Positions 5,257 through 5,415 of a stretch of 5,415 nucleotides of DNA are shown in pieces. Source of the stretch: JAABRU01 sp964534335. Lineage in GTDB: Bacteria > Desulfobacterota > Desulfobacteria > Desulfobacterales > Desulfococcaceae. Positions within the stretch are counted from its first letter, which is position 1, and every line of letters starts with the position of its first letter. Where the stretch lies: positions 1 through 5,415 of the forward strand of contig CAZHPS010000469.1 in assembly GCA_964534335.1 (NCBI GenBank). The letters are read 5' to 3'. Under the pieces are notes generated by a model. It ran no database searches, had not been told where the DNA came from, and worked only from the letters and a program-made list of their open reading frames with translations. The position numbers and the translations under genes were made by a program.

Positions 5257-5415
5257 TCATTTCAGTGACTGATACAGATGCAAAATCGCCTTTACATGAA
5301 CATCTGTTTCTCCCATGGGGTTTCCGTCCCTTTCCGGATATATGACTCCGGAATCATCTGAGTAAGGTTCCATATATTTTGTGGTATAAAGTTCTCATGA
5401 AAACAGGATAACCAA
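5257..5415 (-). pseudogene. Truncated Uma2-family gene copy (partial, runs off the window)
   Basis: Reading from the right edge, a minus-strand frame from 5373 (ATG) to TGA at 5257-5259 gives 38 residues closely related to residues 28-65 of the intact Uma2 protein: over a 22-residue core (from DDSG to HV) 16 residues are identical, including YPE and PMGET. The homology stops at HLYQSLK, just before the FF of the intact protein, so the nuclease core (PD, ExxSK, K) is missing. Upstream in the same frame the codons ELYTTKY match the intact protein's RELLKK region, but an in-frame TGA at 5395-5397 interrupts it; the residues before it (VILF) resemble the intact ALPLF, spaced about one residue short. 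This is best read as a decayed tandem paralogue. The ATG at 5373 has no ribosome binding site. More of the copy may lie beyond the edge. Confidence 0.8.

Noticed and set aside
5395..5397. In-frame TGA in the truncated Uma2 copy considered as a selenocysteine codon
   Set aside because: The intact paralogue has no Cys clearly aligned there, the spacing of the flanking residues is off by about one, and the gene is truncated anyway.

Overview
The window carries three intact genes, all on the minus strand, plus a truncated gene copy at the right edge and about 1 kb of non-coding, repeat-rich DNA at the left. Reading in the direction of transcription (right to left) they are: the broken tail of a Uma2-family gene (5257-5415, running off the window), an intact Uma2-family PD-(D/E)XK nuclease-like gene with a long charged heptad-repeat tail (4335-5240), a GH13_8 'eukaryotic-type' 1,4-alpha-glucan branching enzyme (2112-4136), and a stand-alone receiver-domain response regulator (1027-1464) followed by a near-ideal 16-bp terminator hairpin (926-962).

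The organism is a bacterium. Sparse coding, multiplied Uma2 genes with AEKEARR-type tails, a stand-alone NtrC-like receiver protein, a GH13_8 branching enzyme and many short interspersed inverted repeats together suggest a large-genome Desulfobacterota, for instance a filamentous or multicellular sulfate reducer of the Desulfonema kind. That assignment is inference from gene style, not from a marker gene.

Region by region: positions 1-160 are very AT-rich (32 G/C of 160) and switch abruptly to GC-rich sequence (36 of 60 in 181-240), where a short frame-broken coding remnant lies (164-387). Positions 388-925 hold no supportable gene, only short repeats and palindromes. Between the response regulator and the branching enzyme is a 647-bp gap holding a good sigma70-type promoter for the regulator, a degenerate solo copy of a repeat end, and a 300-bp MITE-like structure with two nested pairs of perfect inverted repeats (1765-2064 outside, 1868-2033 inside). 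The 197-bp gap between the Uma2 gene and the branching enzyme holds a two-stem structure that starts at the Uma2 stop codon.

The genes do not look like one operon: gaps are 197 and 647 bp, and each holds structure. No functional link between glucan branching, the receiver protein and the Uma2 protein is shown by the sequence. No glgA, glgC or glgP gene is present. I see no clear undescribed system; the most interesting parts are the nested repeat element, whose end motif coincides with the -10 box of the response-regulator promoter, and the tandem Uma2 remnant plus intact copy.
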